Positions 10,834-21,905 of a stretch of DNA of 64,000 bases are shown here, in pieces. Numbering within the stretch: position 1 is the stretch's first letter; every line of letters starts with the position of its first letter. Made by a program: the position numbers and the translations under genes. Under the pieces are notes generated by a model that made no database searches, had not been told where the DNA came from, and saw only the letters and a list, made by a program, of their open reading frames with translations. Source of the stretch: Ctenosaura bakeri (taxonomy: Eukaryota; Chordata; Lepidosauria; Squamata; Iguanidae); contig CAOLHI010001294.1 in assembly GCA_948474755.1 (NCBI GenBank), positions 310,001 through 374,000 of the forward strand, written 5' to 3'.

Positions 10834-11436
10834 TCAGCAAAAGAGTGGAAACGGAGGGAAAATGTACAGAAAGTCTTTGTCCCATGGAAACTGGAAGGCA
10901 TCGCCGAGGGAGTAGAGGCCCAGGCTGGCCCTCAAACAGTAGCGCAGGCACTTCTTGTTCCAACTGCTTGTGAACAGAATGATGGAAGGAGTGTCCCAAT
11001 GGGACACAATCCAATCAAAGGCAGCATTGGAAAGGGACCACTCGTGGTGACACGCTGTGTCTCTGCTCAGCGTGTCTGCTGTGACATTGTCTCGTCCCGC
11101 CAGGTGAACCGTGATGGGATGAACATGCAGCATAACACACCAATCCCAGAGACACAGAGCCAGGTGGAGAAGAGTGGAGGAGTGAGTGCCTCCTTGTCTG
11201 TTCACATAACAGACGACCGTTGTAGTGTCCGACAAGATCTGTACCTTCTGACCAATGAGCAGGTTGCGGAAGGCCCGCAGGGCTTTCAAGATGGCCAGGA
11301 GCTCCAACACGTTGATGTGGAGATGTGTTTCTAAGCTGGTCCAGTGGCCTTGTACCGCCAGGCAGCCGCAGTGGGCCTCCCAGCCTAGGAGGGAGGCATC
11401 TGTCGTGATGGTTAAGTGTCGGGCGAGACTCAACAA
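10834..11436 (-). pseudogene. DIRS RNase H and methyltransferase-like domain (copy B)
   Basis: The 200-residue frame starts with an RNase H fold: TTDASLLGWEAH (Asp), INVLELLAILKAL (Glu), QILSDTTTVV (Asp) and LAGRDNVTADTLSR (Asp). All four acidic positions are kept. The last 60 residues end in LYIFPPFPLF, resembling the FPPFP-type motif of the Dam-like methyltransferase domain known from DIRS elements. RNase H would remove the RNA strand during cDNA synthesis; the role of the methyltransferase-like part is unknown. The upstream RT is in another frame. Confidence 0.8.
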
Positions 11437-12625
11437 ACGGCATTCCCGACAGCAGGTGTCCGGGTGAAAGCCACCAGTGGAGGGATTTCTTTACTGGTCG
11501 GGGAACCTTCAAGACGCGACGTTGGTCACCTAGAAGGGGGTCGAAGGTTCGGACAAACCAATGCTGCACAGGGTGAGTACGAAGACGGGAAAGGTAAGTC
11601 ACAGTCATTGTGGCTACCATGTAGCCCAGAAGCTGTTGGATCCTCTGTGCGGAGACTACCGGGGTGCATAAGACAGTGGTGATCGCGTGCCGCAGTGTCC
11701 AGGCCCACTTCACTGGTAGAAAGGCTCTGGCGGAAGCAGAATCCAGGGTTGCACCAATGAAGTCCAGGGTGCGCGATGGCTCCGGGTGAAACTTCTTGGG
11801 GTTCACCCTTAGACCGAGGTCCGAAAGGAGGGAAAGGGCGAGGTGGATGTCCCCATACAACTTTTGCTTGCAGGGTGCCACCAACAACCAGTCATTCAGG
11901 TAGGGGTACACCATAACGTGCTTCGTGCGGTGGTATGACACCACAGGAGCCAGGCACTTGGGAGTGCTGGACAGGCTGAAAGGCAGGACCTTGTACTGGC
12001 AACAGACACCATCAACTGCGAATCAGAGGTACCCCCTGTGATGGGGCCAAAGTGCAATATGGAAGTAGGCGTCTTGTAGGTTGATAGAGGCGAACCAGTC
12101 CCAATGCCTCAGGAAAGGCAGGATGGAAGAGAGAGTGACCATCTTGAATTTCCGGGGAAGAATGTAAGAATTCATCCCCCTGAAGTCCAGAATCAGTCGG
12201 AGGGTGCCGTCGGATTTGGGCACTGTGAAGTACTGGGAAAAAAAGCCGGTGGAGCTGGCTGAGGGCGCACCCATTCTATGGCCCCTTTGAGAAGGAGGGA
12301 CTGTATCTCCTCTAGAAGCCAGGCTAGCAGGAGTGGAATAAAAGATGTTTCGAGGTGGAATATTTTGAAACTCGATGGTGTAACCAAGACGGACAATAGA
12401 AAGAACCCAAGAGTCCAAGGTGATCTTGCGCCAGATGTTGAAGTGGCGAGCCAGACCTGGATTTCTGGAAAGGTGGGTGGGTAGATGAAACAATGGAAGT
12501 GGTGGCAACCAGCAAGGGAAGTCAAAAATGAGACTTAGCTGTGGAAGAAGACTTCTTAGAGGACGTTTGCCATCTTCTGAAGGAGCGTCTCGATGAGGCA
12601 GGAAGAGAGGACTGGGTGGACACAC
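11015..12625 (-). pseudogene. DIRS reverse transcriptase (copy B), frameshifted, YLND motif
   Basis: Frames 12625-12023 and 11944-11015 hold the RT. The first has GFFSQYFTVPKSDGTLRLIL and INLQDAYFHIAL, with the first catalytic Asp. The second begins near VYPYLNDWLLVAPC and runs to QHWFVRTF. The usual YLDD box reads YLND because the codon at 11894-11896 is AAT on the minus strand. Copy A keeps YLDD. The 5' part overlaps the end of gag in another frame, as is usual for DIRS. The shift between the two frames and the Asp-to-Asn change each predict loss of activity. Confidence 0.85.
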
Positions 12626-13190
12626 AGTGGGGTGAACATGATCTGAAAGAATAAGCAGAGCACCTCCACGAAGAGAGTGATGAGGATGGTCTCCTGGGCT
12701 GATGTGTGGGGTGGAGACCCATCTTCTTCACTGTGAGACGAGCTTTCACTAGATGGTCCATGGCCTCATCTGTGGTTGCATGGAAGAGCCCTTGACCATC
12801 AAAGGGCAAGTCCTCAGCTCTCTTCCTGCTAACCTCAGCAAGTCCAGCAGAACGGAGCCACATGAAGTGACAAAGGGCGACAGCCCTAACCATCACTTGA
12901 GTCACGCCCTCGACAGTATGGCAGGGGGACAGGATCTGCTGGTTAGATAGAGCCACAGACTCATTGTAGAACTGGATGGCACTTGTTTTATCGTCGTCTG
13001 GCAGATAAGCAAGCAGAAGATAGAATCTGTCCCAAATGTTTCTCTGATATGCATCCAGGCACGCTTGCGTGTTTGAAATCCTTGCAATCAGGGAAGACAT
13101 AGAATAGAAGCGTCGACCAAATGTGTCGAAGCAATGACCCTCACAGTCAGGAGGGCTGGTATGGGCCCTCTTGCCCCTTTTCATCTGCAA
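12522..13190 (-). pseudogene. DIRS gag C-terminal domain (copy B)
   Basis: The 222-residue frame contains FDTFGRRFYSMSSLIARIS, NTQACLDAYQRNIWDRFY, LAYLPDDDKTSAIQFYNES and a Ser/Arg-rich end (RRSFRRWQTSSKKSSS). Copy A conserves the first two segments (3740-3339). It is the structural-protein part of the element and ends where the RT frame begins, overlapping it by about 100 bp. Upstream gag segments (13609-13217 and 15129-13831) are in other frames. Confidence 0.8.
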
Positions 13191-13216
13191 GGATTCAACG
13201 ACAATTGAATTCGGTA

Positions 13217-15129
13217 TCAGATGATTAAAAAGGAAATCAAATCTATGTTCGATAAAGATGCTCGAGACGGTGAGGGATCGGCTGGAGTGAGGCCAGTTGG
13301 GCCCAAGGGTGTTTCAGCACTTCCTGCAATATAGGGAGGAATGATATCGGGTCCGTTGAAGGAGACTGCATAGTGAAACACTGGGTCCTGCACTGTTGGA
13401 GCAGGCCCAGCAATGTCCAGGCCAAGGGCATTAGCCATTCTGACCAAAATATCTGAAAACTGCTTCACATCCTCAGGAGCAGAATCCAGTGTCGGTTCTC
13501 CAAATACCAATGGTGGAGAGGTGTGAGGGTCCGGCGTAGAATCGGCAGAATCAGTATCAGAATCATAAGAAGCTGAAGACTGAGACGGAGGCCCACAGGA
13601 CTGAGGCAACTCCGGTACCGGAACAGGAGGAGCAATTGGAGGAGCACAGGTAGGAGCCGGTATCGTAGCTGGTACCGAGAACAGAACGGACGCCGATATC
13701 GATGCCGAGGATACCGGAATAACTGCCAGGATCGGTCAGACTATGAACTGCGTCGGTACCGGAGCCGTTGAAGAGATCGGTAATGTCGATGGTGGATGAA
13801 TATTGGGTGGAGGGCGCGAAATTGTTGCAGTCACCTGAGGAGGAGGCGAGACTGGCCTATGCCGAGGCAACCAGTCATGGGAGTGATGGTGGGCTGGAGA
13901 GCAGCAATAATAAGGCGAGCGGGACCAGAAATGTGTCCTTGAACGTTGGTACCAAGGTGGAGGTCGGTAATAAGAGGCAGATGAACGCGACAGAGACCTA
14001 GAGCACCACGGACGATACGGAGACCAGTGACAAACGTCAGCATGGTACCGATCTCGATAGGCCAGAGAATATGAATAATACGATCCAGGCTGCTCCTTCC
14101 AAAGGTGCTCGTGGCCATAACGAGCGATGTAGAAGAAAAAGGCAAATCAAGCCTTGCCCGCGATGGGTCATGGTCAACACGGAAGTCCCAATGACGTGGA
14201 GACCTGCCTCTATCACCACGTCCCGGAGAGCGTGCCATGCTAGATCGGGGGCAATCATGGGAAGGAGCCCAAGGGCGATCGTGGGAAGATGCCCGAGGAG
14301 TGTCCAAACAGGTCGGATGGTCGAACTCAGAATCTGCTGGAGCAAGCGACGGTGGAAGTGGAGTTTGTATAGTCTCCACCCCAACTTGGGTCCATGTGGG
14401 CTGTGAAGATAACAGCGCTGAGGGTTGGTGTTCAGAGTCCGAAGCCAGCTCCATCGGTACCAGAACTGAAAGTACCGGGAGCTGAACATCCTCATGCTCC
14501 AGCAATAGTTCAGGAGCATCCTCTTCCTCCACGGTAGCCACAGAAGGCTGTGTCGGAGGGGGTGCTGGCAGAAGGATGGATTGGTGGCCCACAGTAGAAG
14601 GAGAGTGGCGTTTCTCCTTCTTTTTCTTCTTCTTATCCTTAACAGAAGGGTCCATGATGTGTGAAGAAGATCGCTTCCGCTGAGCCACTGAAGGGGCCTT
14701 GCGAAGCTGAGTCAAGGCTGGTTGAGAGCCTGAAGAAGCTTCTCCAGAAGACGAGGTGACGATCAGCATCCTAGAGAGCTTCGGAATACTTGGCAGTGAA
14801 GAAATCGGAGGCAAGGATGTCGAGGACAGTACTGAGACCGGCACCGATGTGGTCGGTACTGATGAGGGTGTCGCTGAGGGTGTCGACACAGGCCTCAAAG
14901 ACACAGACAGCCGAGTGGAAGCCATGGAGGAGGTGAAAAGGGCAGTATTAGAAGCTGCCTGCTCCTTAATCCAAAGGGCTTGTTCCCAACATTGGGATTT
15001 GAGCCGGGAGGCCCTGTTTTTCAGGGTTTGAGATGTAAAGTCCTTACAAATGGGACACGCCCAGACATTAATGGGCCTCTCCAAGGCAGAACAAGCACTC
15101 GGAATGACCGTCAGACAAAGTGACCTTAC
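13217..15129 (-). pseudogene. DIRS gag N-terminal and central region (copy B), split by L1
   Basis: On the minus strand, gag resumes at the L1 junction with KVTLSDGHSEC and LFCLGEAH, followed by CPICKDFTSQTLKNRA, two Cys-rich modules that match copy A. A long Ser/Pro-rich region follows, with a basic run (KDKKKKKKEKRHSPS) near 14630 and then RASSHDRPWAPSHDCPRS. The open frame continues beyond 15129 to 15393, but that part belongs to the inserted L1 leader and is not gag. Frame breaks lie near 13831 and 13609. Confidence 0.75.
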
Positions 15130-17163
15130 GGACTTCCGGTCTAATGGCGGAGCGACTGACACCTTAGAGAGACAGCTGTCTCTAAGATGTCGCCGCGAGC
15201 GGCTTAACCAGGGGACTAACACGGAGGGAGAAGCGCCGGGATTTAGCGGCTCCTCTCCCAACCCTGGCGAGTTACTCTTCGGGGAGGAAGAGTCCCGAGG
15301 GGGTCCGAAGGGGATCCGTACCTGCAGTCTGCGCGTCGAAGTAGTGGGGTGGAAAGAAGACAACCAGACAGCAGAGGATCGCAGGGCCACCACGGCCGCT
15401 CATTGTTTTGCCGGGATTTACCTGTAAGCGACGCCTAGACCTTTTTAATTTTACAACTCTATTGAAGCGGACGATTTAAGCTTCTATTTTGCCTTTTGGT
15501 GGAGTTTTGATTGTTAGCTCCATCTAAGAAAGAGCTTAATTCACAGCTGAAATGGGGCGGTAAGTAGCCGCACGTAAAAGGACACACCAGCCGTAATTTT
15601 TTTCTTCTTTTCTTTTTATTTTTTCTTTCTTTTCTTTCAGCCTGTTTGAAACAATCTATCTAACTTTTGACTGAACTTGTTACATTTGATTTCTGCAGGC
15701 TACGTGTGGATATAAATTTAAAACTTATAAATTTATGGAGACATTTAAGAACCCAAGAAGAAATCTGTGGGAGGACATAAGTGACTGACTTCAAGGCGAC
15801 ATTAAGGCTTTCCAAGCTCTTCAAGCTAAGAAGATAAGAAAATGGAGGACGCACAGGGGGCTTGTCTTTAAAGTTAACACTTTCCCCTTTTGCTTTGAGT
15901 GGACTTGGTGAAATAATATTGTGGAACCATATCTCAAGCTGGCAAAGTTGTTTTCCAATTTATGGAGTTTTTTCTTTTTGTTTTGTTTTGTTTTTGAATC
16001 CCATTCTGATGTGAGAGAAAGACTTTTCTTTTTTACTGGGAAGCCATACTAAACAGACAGACCTGGTTTAAAGTTGGTGCGCTATTTTTTGTTTTTTGAC
16101 TTATTCTTTCCCCCTCTTTCCCTCTGTGCCATAATTTTCTCATGGAGGAGGAGGAATAAAGAAATTGGTTTTGATCTGAAATTGATCTGACATCGACTGA
16201 GAAGGATTTTGGCTGGCTGAAGGCGGAGTAAAGGCTCGTAAGAAGGAGGGATAAAAGAAACTGACTGAGGCAGTTTGTGAGTGAGCGGAGGTGGATTGAA
16301 GGACTGAACGAAGGTGGAGCGAAGGGAACCGACGGAGACGGGCACCATTTGCTGAACAGGAGAGCAGGACTGAGTATAAGGGGCACAAAGGAACGAAGGA
16401 AACTGGCTGAGAGGGACTGTGACTGAGAGAAGAAGGCGTGACGGACTGACTGTAGGAGATTTGAATTGAATTGAAAGGAACTGATTGACTGAGACGGACT
16501 GAAAGTGAGCGAAGGTTTGAAGGAGGCGAGAAGGGAAGTGACTGAGACGGACTGTGATTGAGAGAAAGGGGGTGAAGGAATGTGCTGAGACAGAACGAAA
16601 GAAACAGACTGAGATGGACTGTGAGTGACCGAAGGAGGAACGAAGGAGTTGGGGAAGTGAATTTATCTAAAGTGTTGGGTAATAATATTTATTAAACTGC
16701 CTATTCTTTTTTTTTTCTCTTTCCCTCTATCGCCTCTTGGTTTTACATAAGTATTTAATAATCAGTGATTTAGGACAATCAAGGTAATTAAGCTACCTTT
16801 TCATGTTATTTTATTGTCTACATTACTCCCCCTCTCTTACTTGATTAGTGGTTCTAATTAGAAGTTTTCTAAACATTTCTTTATACGTTAAGCTATAGAG
16901 CATATACTGAATTATACTCGGTTATAAGAAATTTAACAGAGGGTAGAACTTTATCAAATTAGAATACATATTAAAGGGTATATTAGAGGGTCCTAGTTGA
17001 AAATTCATGACTGTTTAAATATTAGAGTGGAAAAAGCTTGATTAGACTATAGGAAAATAGTGTCTTTTCTATTTACTGTAGTACTCCAATAATATTGTGG
17101 TGCTATAATTTCAAAGTTATCAGTTTTTTTTTCTCTATTGGAGTAACTTTATAAATAGTCTCC
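15130..17163 (+). promoter_or_regulatory. L1 5' leader with CpG-rich start and repeated units
   Basis: The first 300 bp are CpG-rich, as in L1 internal promoters. From about 16240 to 16660 the leader has diverged repeats of a unit like gactgagacggactgtgagt followed by gagcgaagg, spaced irregularly at about 50-90 bp. A GTAAGT at 15560 and a long pyrimidine tract ending in AG at 15640 form an intron-like 81-bp segment. Promoter function is inferred from position. Confidence 0.6.
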
Positions 17164-18219
17164 ATGGCAACTGGTACCAGAAGGGCGCAGTCTCAGGCCC
17201 AATCTAAGCTCTCAATGCAGCAGACTAGGAGAGCTTCAATAGATTCCAATACAATGTCAACTGACACTACTTTAATCTTGGAGGCTTTGAATAAATCCAG
17301 GCAAGAATTAAGACAAGAAATAAAACAAGACATCAAAGACTCTAGAAATGAAATTAAGGCAGAAATAAAAAAAGAAATAGAAGGTCTGAGTAAAAAAATG
17401 GACACAATATCTAAAGAAGTTTCTAAAATTAAATCGGATATGGAATTGATTCAGGACAAGACAAAAAAAATTGAGGAAAAAACGCAAAAGTTGTCTGAAA
17501 AGCAACTGCAAGAGGAAATTACACTGAATAGACTAGAGATGAGATATCGAGAGCGTTGTTTAAAAATTAGAGGCCTGGATGAACAGCGACAGGAAGTTAT
17601 CTATGATAGAATTATCCATGCGCTTGTAGAATATCTGCAGATTTCGGAGGACAGATTACACACCTCTATTGAGAGAATATTTAGAATAAATTCACGTCTG
17701 GCAAGACAAAGAAATCTGCCTAGGGATGTTGTAATTGTTTTCTCTAATCTCAGGACGAGAGATATGATTCTTCAGAGAAATTATCAGGATAAATTACGCA
17801 TAGATTCGCAAGAAGTTAATATCTATAAAGATATACCACCTCAAGTCCTGAGAAAAAGGCAGGATTACAAATTCCTGACGCAATTCCTGAGTAAGCAGAA
17901 TATAAATTACACATGGAATAGAACAGAAGGAGTTTTTTTCAAATATAATCAAAAAAATTACAGGATTAACAACATCGATAAGGCGAAAGAAATCTATGGG
18001 AAATTGAAGAAGGAATTTGAAAGGAAGATCAAATTGGGACATTCTGCAAGACAATCTGAAAGGCAGGAGCACATTGAGTTGGGAGCATCATCAACGGAAG
18101 TGAAGGAGGACGATGATGAATTAACAGAAGACATTGTGGTGTCAGCAGAAGAGCAAGAGAAGGACGAAGAAGGGGAACTACAAACAGGAAGTGAACCCGA
18201 AGACCTTGAGGAAATATAG
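17164..18219 (+). CDS. L1 ORF1 protein (RNA-binding, intact)
   Basis: This 351-residue protein would bind L1 RNA as a trimer and chaperone target-primed reverse transcription. Residues about 35-125 form a Lys/Glu-rich coiled coil (KQDIKDSRNEIKAEIKKEI). Residues about 130-225 fit the L1 ORF1 RRM (ERCLKIRGLDEQRQ, DVVIVFSNLRTRDMIL). Residues 225-290 fit the C-terminal domain (IPPQVLRKRQDYKFL). The last 60 residues are strongly acidic. The start codon sits in a good context (tccATGg) and the length is normal for the family. It has no stops, so this is the only full mobile-element ORF in the window. ORF2 starts 18 bp downstream. Confidence 0.9.
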   Translation: MATGTRRAQSQAQSKLSMQQTRRASIDSNTMSTDTTLILEALNKSRQELRQEIKQDIKDSRNEIKAEIKKEIEGLSKKMDTISKEVSKIKSDMELIQDKTKKIEEKTQKLSEKQLQEEITLNRLEMRYRERCLKIRGLDEQRQEVIYDRIIHALVEYLQISEDRLHTSIERIFRINSRLARQRNLPRDVVIVFSNLRTRDMILQRNYQDKLRIDSQEVNIYKDIPPQVLRKRQDYKFLTQFLSKQNINYTWNRTEGVFFKYNQKNYRINNIDKAKEIYGKLKKEFERKIKLGHSARQSERQEHIELGASSTEVKEDDDELTEDIVVSAEEQEKDEEGELQTGSEPEDLEEI

Positions 18220-18237
18220 GAATATTAACACTTTACA

Positions 18238-21200
18238 ATGAAGATGGTGACTAACGACCTAAGGATATTGTCTTGGAACGTTAGAGGCTTAAATTCGCAA
18301 TATAAACAACGTAATGTGTTCCATTATTTGGAGAAGACAGATTATGATATTATCTCTTTGCAGGAAGTCCGTATAGCCCAAAAAGATCTTAGGTTCCTTA
18401 GGAATCCTCGGCTGGGGCAATGTTTCACGGCAGCATACTCAAAAAAAAAAAAAGGGGAGTAGTGATCTATATAAAGAATAAGTACAATGTAACGGAAATT
18501 TATTCAGATCCAGAAGGCCACTATTTGATGCTGGAATTAAAGATTCAGGATTTTGCTATCTTGATTGTGGCAATATATGCGCCCTTGGACAATAAAGGAA
18601 AATTTTATAGCACAATTAAGAAAAAGATTGATGACTATGTCCAAGAAAAATCTCAAGAAAATATTTTGCTTTTAGGAGATCTTAATGGTGTCCTCAATCC
18701 TGTAGAGGACAGATCAAACATGGGAAAATCGAAAAGGACCCAGGGTAAACTCCCAAGAAATTTCTTTCATTTAATGGATGAACAAAGTTTAATAGATGTA
18801 TGGACGTTTAAACATGGAGCAGAAAAAGGTTTCACTTTTTTTTCAGATAGACATAAAACTTCGTCAAGTATAGATTACTTTTTAATCTCCAAATTGCTAC
18901 ACAATATGGTGAACAAGATGGAAATATTACCCAAAATAACCTCGGATCATAATCCAATTCTTCTTTGTTTAAAATTTCGACAACACAAACAATCTAATTG
19001 GAAACTTAATGAAAACCTAATTAGAGATGATGCTACGGTTGCTAAATTGAAACACATCTTACAAAGGTTTTTTGACGAAAATATTAATGAGGATATCCAG
19101 CTGAAGACTGTATGGGATGCTGCTAAGGCAGTTATCCGTGGACATTTGATAAGTATGGGAGCATACAAGAAGAAAACCGATAACCAACAACTCTTTAACC
19201 TATTGGATAGATTAAAAGAAAAGGAAAAGGAATTTAGAGTTGATACTTCAAATAATGATCTAAGGCTTGAGATTAAAACATTGCAGAATCAGATCGCCAC
19301 GAAGAATATTGATGAGGTCGAAAGAAAATTAAGATATTGCCGACTAAACCATATTGAGCACGCTAATAAAACGGGGAGATGGTTAGCCCATAAGCTGCAG
19401 AAAGAAAGGGAAAAAAGAAGAATTCTTAAGATACAGAAAGACCAGAAGGAGACAACTGTGCTTAGAGAGATAAAACAAGTTTTTCAGAAATATTATGCTC
19501 AGCTTTATGGAAGAGATAAGAGTCATGAAGCAGAACTTCGAAATGCTAAACTTTATTTAGATCAGCATAAGACTGTACAGATATCAGAGGATCAAAGAAC
19601 CCTGTTGAACAAGGAAATTATAATTAACAAAGTGAAGGAGGCTATTCGTAAACTGAAAGTTTCTAAAGCTCCTGGCCCAGATGGCTATACTGCCCAATTT
19701 TACAAAACGTTTGAGGATGATATTGCACCTGTACTAACAAAAGTTTTTAATGAGATTAAAGTAAAAGGCATTCCTGAAACATGGGAAAAAGCAAACATTG
19801 TGCTGATTCCCAAGGAAGATAGAGACCTTACCTTACCGGAGAATTACAGACCTATCTCACTTCTCAACGTAGATTATAAGATCTTTACAATGGCACTTGC
19901 AGAGAGGTTTAAGAAAGTATTGAATGAGATAATACATCCAGACCAAAGCGGTTTCTTACCTAATCGGCACATTAGACAAAGCATCAGAATCTTGTTAAAT
20001 GCAATAGAACATTATGATAAGAGAAAAGATAAACAACTAGCTGCTTTGTTTCTAGACGCTGAAAAAGCCTTTGACAACATCCGATGGCCTTTCATGCTGC
20101 TTACACTCCAGAAGATGGGTTGCGGAGACAACTTTATTTCGTGGATCCAGGCTATCTATAAGAAACAAACTGCAAAAATTATTGTGAATGGGGAGTCGAC
20201 TGAAGCCATCCATATTGAGAAAGGGACTAGACAAGGCTGGCCAATGTCACCTTTGTTGTTTATTGCTGTCCTTGAAACCTTAAATATAACCGTAAGAGAC
20301 AATCCGGTTATAAGAGGAATTAAAATAAAAGGACAGGAGTTTAAACTCCGAGCATTCGCGGATGATCTTGTCTTCTTTATTGAAGAGCCGATTTCAGGAA
20401 TTAGTGAACTCATGAAGGATATACAAGCATTTGGTGAAGCCGCCGGTTTAAAAATCAATAAGACCAAAACCTATTTCTTGGTAAAGAATATGAATGATTG
20501 AGAGAAGGAAGAATTGGTACGCTTAACAGGATGTGAGATACAAAAGAAAATTAAATATTTAGGCATATGGATTACGGATAAAAATAAAGATTTATTTGAG
20601 AACAATTACAACAAAATTTGGAAAGAGATTACTTTGGATTTAAGAAGATGGACTAAATTGAAGTTATCATTTCTTGGCAGAATTGCTTCCATTAAAATGA
20701 ATATATTACCTAAAATCAACTTTTTGTTTCAAAATCTACAGATTATGACTAGCGATAAAGTTTTCAAATCGTGGAACAAAGAAATTTCTAATTATATTTG
20801 GGCAGGAAGAAAGCCAAAAGTAAGATGGAAATTGCTCTCTGAAAGACCTGAAAAAGGCGGCTTTGGGCTACCTGATATTAGATTATATTATTATGCAAAT
20901 GCTATGGTCTGGCTCCAAGATTGGATACTGTTAGAAGATAATAGGCTATTAGCACTAGAAGGTGCTAATATGCGCTTCGGTTTTCATGCTTACCTTTGGT
21001 ACAACAAAGATAAGATCGATCCGGATTTTAGCAACCATTTTGTGAGGAAGGCCTTAATTAGAGTTTGGAAAATAGTAAAGAAAACTATCTATTTTAAAAT
21101 TCCGTTGTGGGTATCACCCCAAGAAGCCTTTTTTGGACACTGGGCTGAAAAACCAAAAGGTGAATGGCTTAGATATAAAGATTTATTGTCGATTAAAACT

Positions 21201-21626
21201 CCGGATGAGGTTAGATTGAAGACGCGTGATGAGCTGCACAATGATGGCATCCCACTGAATTGGTTCCCATATCTTCAGATAAAAGAAAGATTTAAAATGG
21301 ACTATAAACTGGAAGGGTTTGCGTCTCAAAAGACATATAATGAGATCGAAAAAATACTTTTTGTAAAAACCAAACGGAAAGCGTCTTTATTTTATACTTA
21401 TTTAAATTCAAAAAAACTGGAGGATGAGGAGGTTAAAGAAGTGATGATTAAATGGGCCCAAAACCTACAACGCAATATTTCGTTAGATGAATGGGAGGCA
21501 TCATGGAAAAACACCATGCAGTTTACTACCTTGCAAGAAATTAAAGAAAATTACTTTAAAATGATGTACAGGATCTATCTGACACCTGATAAAATTAATC
21601 GAATGTATCAGACAACGAAGACATAG
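18238..21626 (+). pseudogene. L1 ORF2 endonuclease/reverse transcriptase, frameshift plus stop, C-terminus missing
   Basis: ORF2 opens 18 bp after ORF1. The endonuclease shows LSWNVRGLN, IISLQEVR, LLGDLNGVLN and TSDHNPILL. The RT shows SKAPGPDGYTAQFY, ALFLDAEKAFDNIRW and RAFADDLVFFI; FADD lies near residue 706, where it lies in other L1s. A run of 13 A at 18441-18453 breaks the frame, and TGA at 20499-20501 interrupts it once. The reading then continues to 21626 and ends at NRMYQTTKT. This is roughly 150 residues short of a typical ORF2 and lacks the C-terminal Cys-rich segment. Confidence 0.88.
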
Positions 21627-21641
21627 AAAGGGGGAAGAGTT

Positions 21642-21905
21642 CTTACAGATTTTCTGTAGAAGAAACAGCGAAGAAACGAAGAAATAGAAGAGGCAAAGCA
21701 AACTGCTCAGCAAGGAAAGGCTTTCCGAGGTCGGCGGACAGAAAGAAACTGAGGAGAGACCATTAGCTTGGCAGGACTGATCATGCTCAGTACCGGATTG
21801 GGGGGGGGGTTCCGCCAAGCTGCTCAGCTCTGGAACTTTCCGAAACCTACTGTGCATGCGCGAAGATTCCTCATTGTGTGAGGCACAGAGACCACGAAGA
21901 AGAAC
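21642..21905 (-). repeat. DIRS right terminus and start of gag (copy B)
   Basis: This is the 5' end of the DIRS (minus). The inverted repeat at 21715-21905 pairs with the left end. Between it and the L1 junction lies about 70 bp that aligns roughly with the first codons of gag in copy A, but without clear Cys codons, so gag was already decayed or the alignment is loose. Confidence 0.75.

Larger units (their letters stand above)
15130..21641 (+). mobile_element. L1-type LINE inserted in DIRS gag
   Basis: The element begins ggacttccggtctaatggcg at the gag break and ends just after ORF2. It has a 2 kb leader, an intact ORF1 and an ORF2 with endonuclease and reverse transcriptase. The 5-bp cttac occurs immediately before it (15125-15129) and immediately after it (21642-21646), consistent with a short target duplication. 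No poly(A) tail is visible, and ORF2 ends before the usual C-terminal Cys-rich region. Its L1-clade identity is secure from both ORFs. The exact end could be a few bases off. Confidence 0.88.
9251..21905 (-). mobile_element. DIRS-type YR retroelement, copy B (complete termini, interrupted by L1)
   Basis: The ends are inverted repeats of about 190 bp. The left end (ctcacacaatggggaatctt, cgcgcatgcacagtag, gagctgagcagcttggcgga) is mirrored at 21770-21905. An internal complementary region lies at 9496-9572. Between them, on the minus strand, come gag, RT, RNase H with a methyltransferase-like domain, and a tyrosine recombinase. Removing the inserted L1 (15130-21641) leaves about 6.1 kb, a normal DIRS length. 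Such elements replicate through an RNA and are thought to integrate a circular DNA with the recombinase. Frameshifts and an altered RT motif make this copy inactive. Confidence 0.92.

Noticed and set aside
13831..15393. A single 520-residue minus-strand protein
   Set aside because: The part from 15130 to 15393 lies in the L1 leader. The gag similarity begins only at the junction, so the long ORF is a chance fusion.
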